DNA of 64,000 nucleotides from assembly GCA_027485165.1 (NCBI GenBank), contig JAIXRN010000100.1, positions 41,527 to 105,526 of the forward strand, written 5' to 3'. The notes under the pieces were generated by a model. That model was given only the letters and a program-made list of their open reading frames with translations. It did no database searches and was not told the DNA's origin. This DNA is from Rubrivivax sp. (GTDB lineage Bacteria; Pseudomonadota; Gammaproteobacteria; Burkholderiales; Burkholderiaceae_C). This document shows, piece after piece, positions 63,063-64,000 of this stretch (the first letter of the stretch is position 1; each line of letters begins with the position of its first letter). A program made the position numbers and the translations under genes.

Positions 63063-64000
63063 ATGGCCGCCACAGCCCTAAGCGCCAGCAGCCCGCCCCG
63101 CGGGGCGCAGGCCAGCACCGCCACCGAAGGCGCCTACACCGACACCGCCGTGCGCCTGTTTGCGCTGGCGGCGGTGCTATGGGGCGTGGTGGGCATGCTG
63201 GTGGGCGTGGTCATTGCCGCCCAGCTGGCCTGGCCGCAGCTGAACTTCGGCATCCCCTGGATCAGCTACGGCCGCCTGCGGCCACTGCACACCAATGCCG
63301 TCATCTTCGCTTTTGGCGGCTGCGTGCTCTTTGCCACCAGTTACCACGTCGTGCAGCGCACCTGCCAGACGCGGCTGTTCGCGCCCAAGCTGGCGCTGTT
63401 CACGTTCTGGGGCTGGCAGCTGGTGATCCTGGCCGCGGCCATCAGCCTGCCGCTGGGCTACACGCAGGGCAAGGAGTACGCCGAACTCGAATGGCCCATC
63501 GACCTGCTGATCGCCGTGGTGTGGGTCTGCTACGCGGTGGTGTTCTTCGGCACGCTGGGTATCCGCAAGGTGCGGCACATCTACGTGGCCAACTGGTTCT
63601 TCGGCGCCTTCATCATTGCCGTGGCGGTGCTGCACATCGTCAACAGCGCGGCCATCCCGGTGTCGGCCTGGAAGAGCTACTCGGCCTATGCGGGCGTGCA
63701 GGACGCGATGATCCAGTGGTGGTACGGCCACAACGCGGTGGGCTTCTTCCTGACCGCCGGCTTCCTGGGCCTGATGTATTACTACATCCCCAAGCAGGCC
63801 GAACGGCCCGTGTACAGCTACAGGCTGAGCATCGTGCACTTCTGGGCGCTGATCTTCACGTACATGTGGGCCGGCCCGCACCACCTGCACTACACCGCGC
63901 TGCCCGACTGGGCGCAAAGCGTGGGCATGGTCTTCAGCCTGGTGCTGCTGGCGCCCAGTTGGGGCGGCATGATCAACGGGATCATGACCTTGTCGGGCGC
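63063..64000 (+). CDS. ccoN: Cytochrome c oxidase cbb3-type subunit I (partial at 3' edge)
   Basis: Catalytic subunit of the high-affinity oxidase; 312 codons are visible and the gene continues outside. After a polar start it shows successive helices, GRLRPLHTNAVIFAFGGCVL (haem ligand His), WWYGHNAVGFFLTAGFLGLM with the conserved YGHNAV region, and MWAGPHHLHYTALPDW, a copper-ligand His pair. The ATG at 63063 follows an AGGAG-like site. Starts the ccoN(O)QP operon expected downstream. Confidence 0.93.
   Translation, partial: MAATALSASSPPRGAQASTATEGAYTDTAVRLFALAAVLWGVVGMLVGVVIAAQLAWPQLNFGIPWISYGRLRPLHTNAVIFAFGGCVLFATSYHVVQRTCQTRLFAPKLALFTFWGWQLVILAAAISLPLGYTQGKEYAELEWPIDLLIAVVWVCYAVVFFGTLGIRKVRHIYVANWFFGAFIIAVAVLHIVNSAAIPVSAWKSYSAYAGVQDAMIQWWYGHNAVGFFLTAGFLGLMYYYIPKQAERPVYSYRLSIVHFWALIFTYMWAGPHHLHYTALPDWAQSVGMVFSLVLLAPSWGGMINGIMTLSG

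Overview
The window is a very GC-rich, gene-dense piece of a Gram-negative chromosome. The order adk-kdsB-Trm112-lpxK-exbD-exbB with xseA and sodB, the cbb3 oxidase assembly genes, two PEP-CTERM proteins, and many TTG/GTG starts and ATGA/TGATG gene overlaps point to a betaproteobacterium of the order Burkholderiales (Rubrivivax/Leptothrix/Ideonella-like). This is judged from gene content only; no search was run.

Layout. 1-6087: the N-terminus of a membrane sensor, an amino-acid permease, and a translationally coupled pair of amidase and hybrid histidine kinase. 6088-15197: a PEP-CTERM protein, a tripartite RND efflux operon (adaptor, pump, outer-membrane lipoprotein) whose pump carries an in-frame TAG, and a divergent BaeSR-like two-component pair. 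15304-17889: a small protein and an XPD/DinG-like helicase with an N-terminal nuclease-like domain. 18028-28342: a membrane protein followed by what looks like an uncharacterised pathway acting on GTP-derived pyrimidine or pteridine compounds. It holds a creatininase-family hydrolase, GTP cyclohydrolase II, a RibD-type reductase, a methyltransferase, a glycosyltransferase, a PTPS-fold protein lacking its catalytic residues, a medium-chain dehydrogenase, a CDP-alcohol phosphatidyltransferase and a YceI protein. 28440-37690: an accessory stretch with a sulfatase-like membrane protein, an FkbM methyltransferase, a ThiS/MoaD-like protein paired with a BNR propeller, a YCII protein, two gene remnants, a second PEP-CTERM protein, an epimerase, an XRE regulator with its membrane partner, and a racemase. 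It ends at tRNA-Ser(UGA).

37808-46549: DUF2087 protein, tadA, an LD-carboxypeptidase and a complete oligopeptide-type ABC importer in a run of overlapping genes, suggesting uptake and trimming of peptides or muropeptides. 46949-52359: a TonB-dependent receptor with a possible sigma-54 promoter and a strong terminator, then two 2-oxoglutarate/Fe(II) oxygenase-like proteins. 52414-59691: housekeeping genes (SDR, adk, kdsB, Trm112, lpxK, exbD, exbB, xseA, sodB). 59717-64000: a DUF192 protein and the cytochrome cbb3 block ccoI-ccoS-ccoN, with an FNR-type site inside ccoS upstream of ccoN; ccoN runs off the window.

The most promising undescribed system is the 19.2-27.6 kb cluster. The clearest lesion is the amber codon in the RND pump. 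Coordinates and starts were read by eye from the sequence; functions of unfamiliar proteins are inference.
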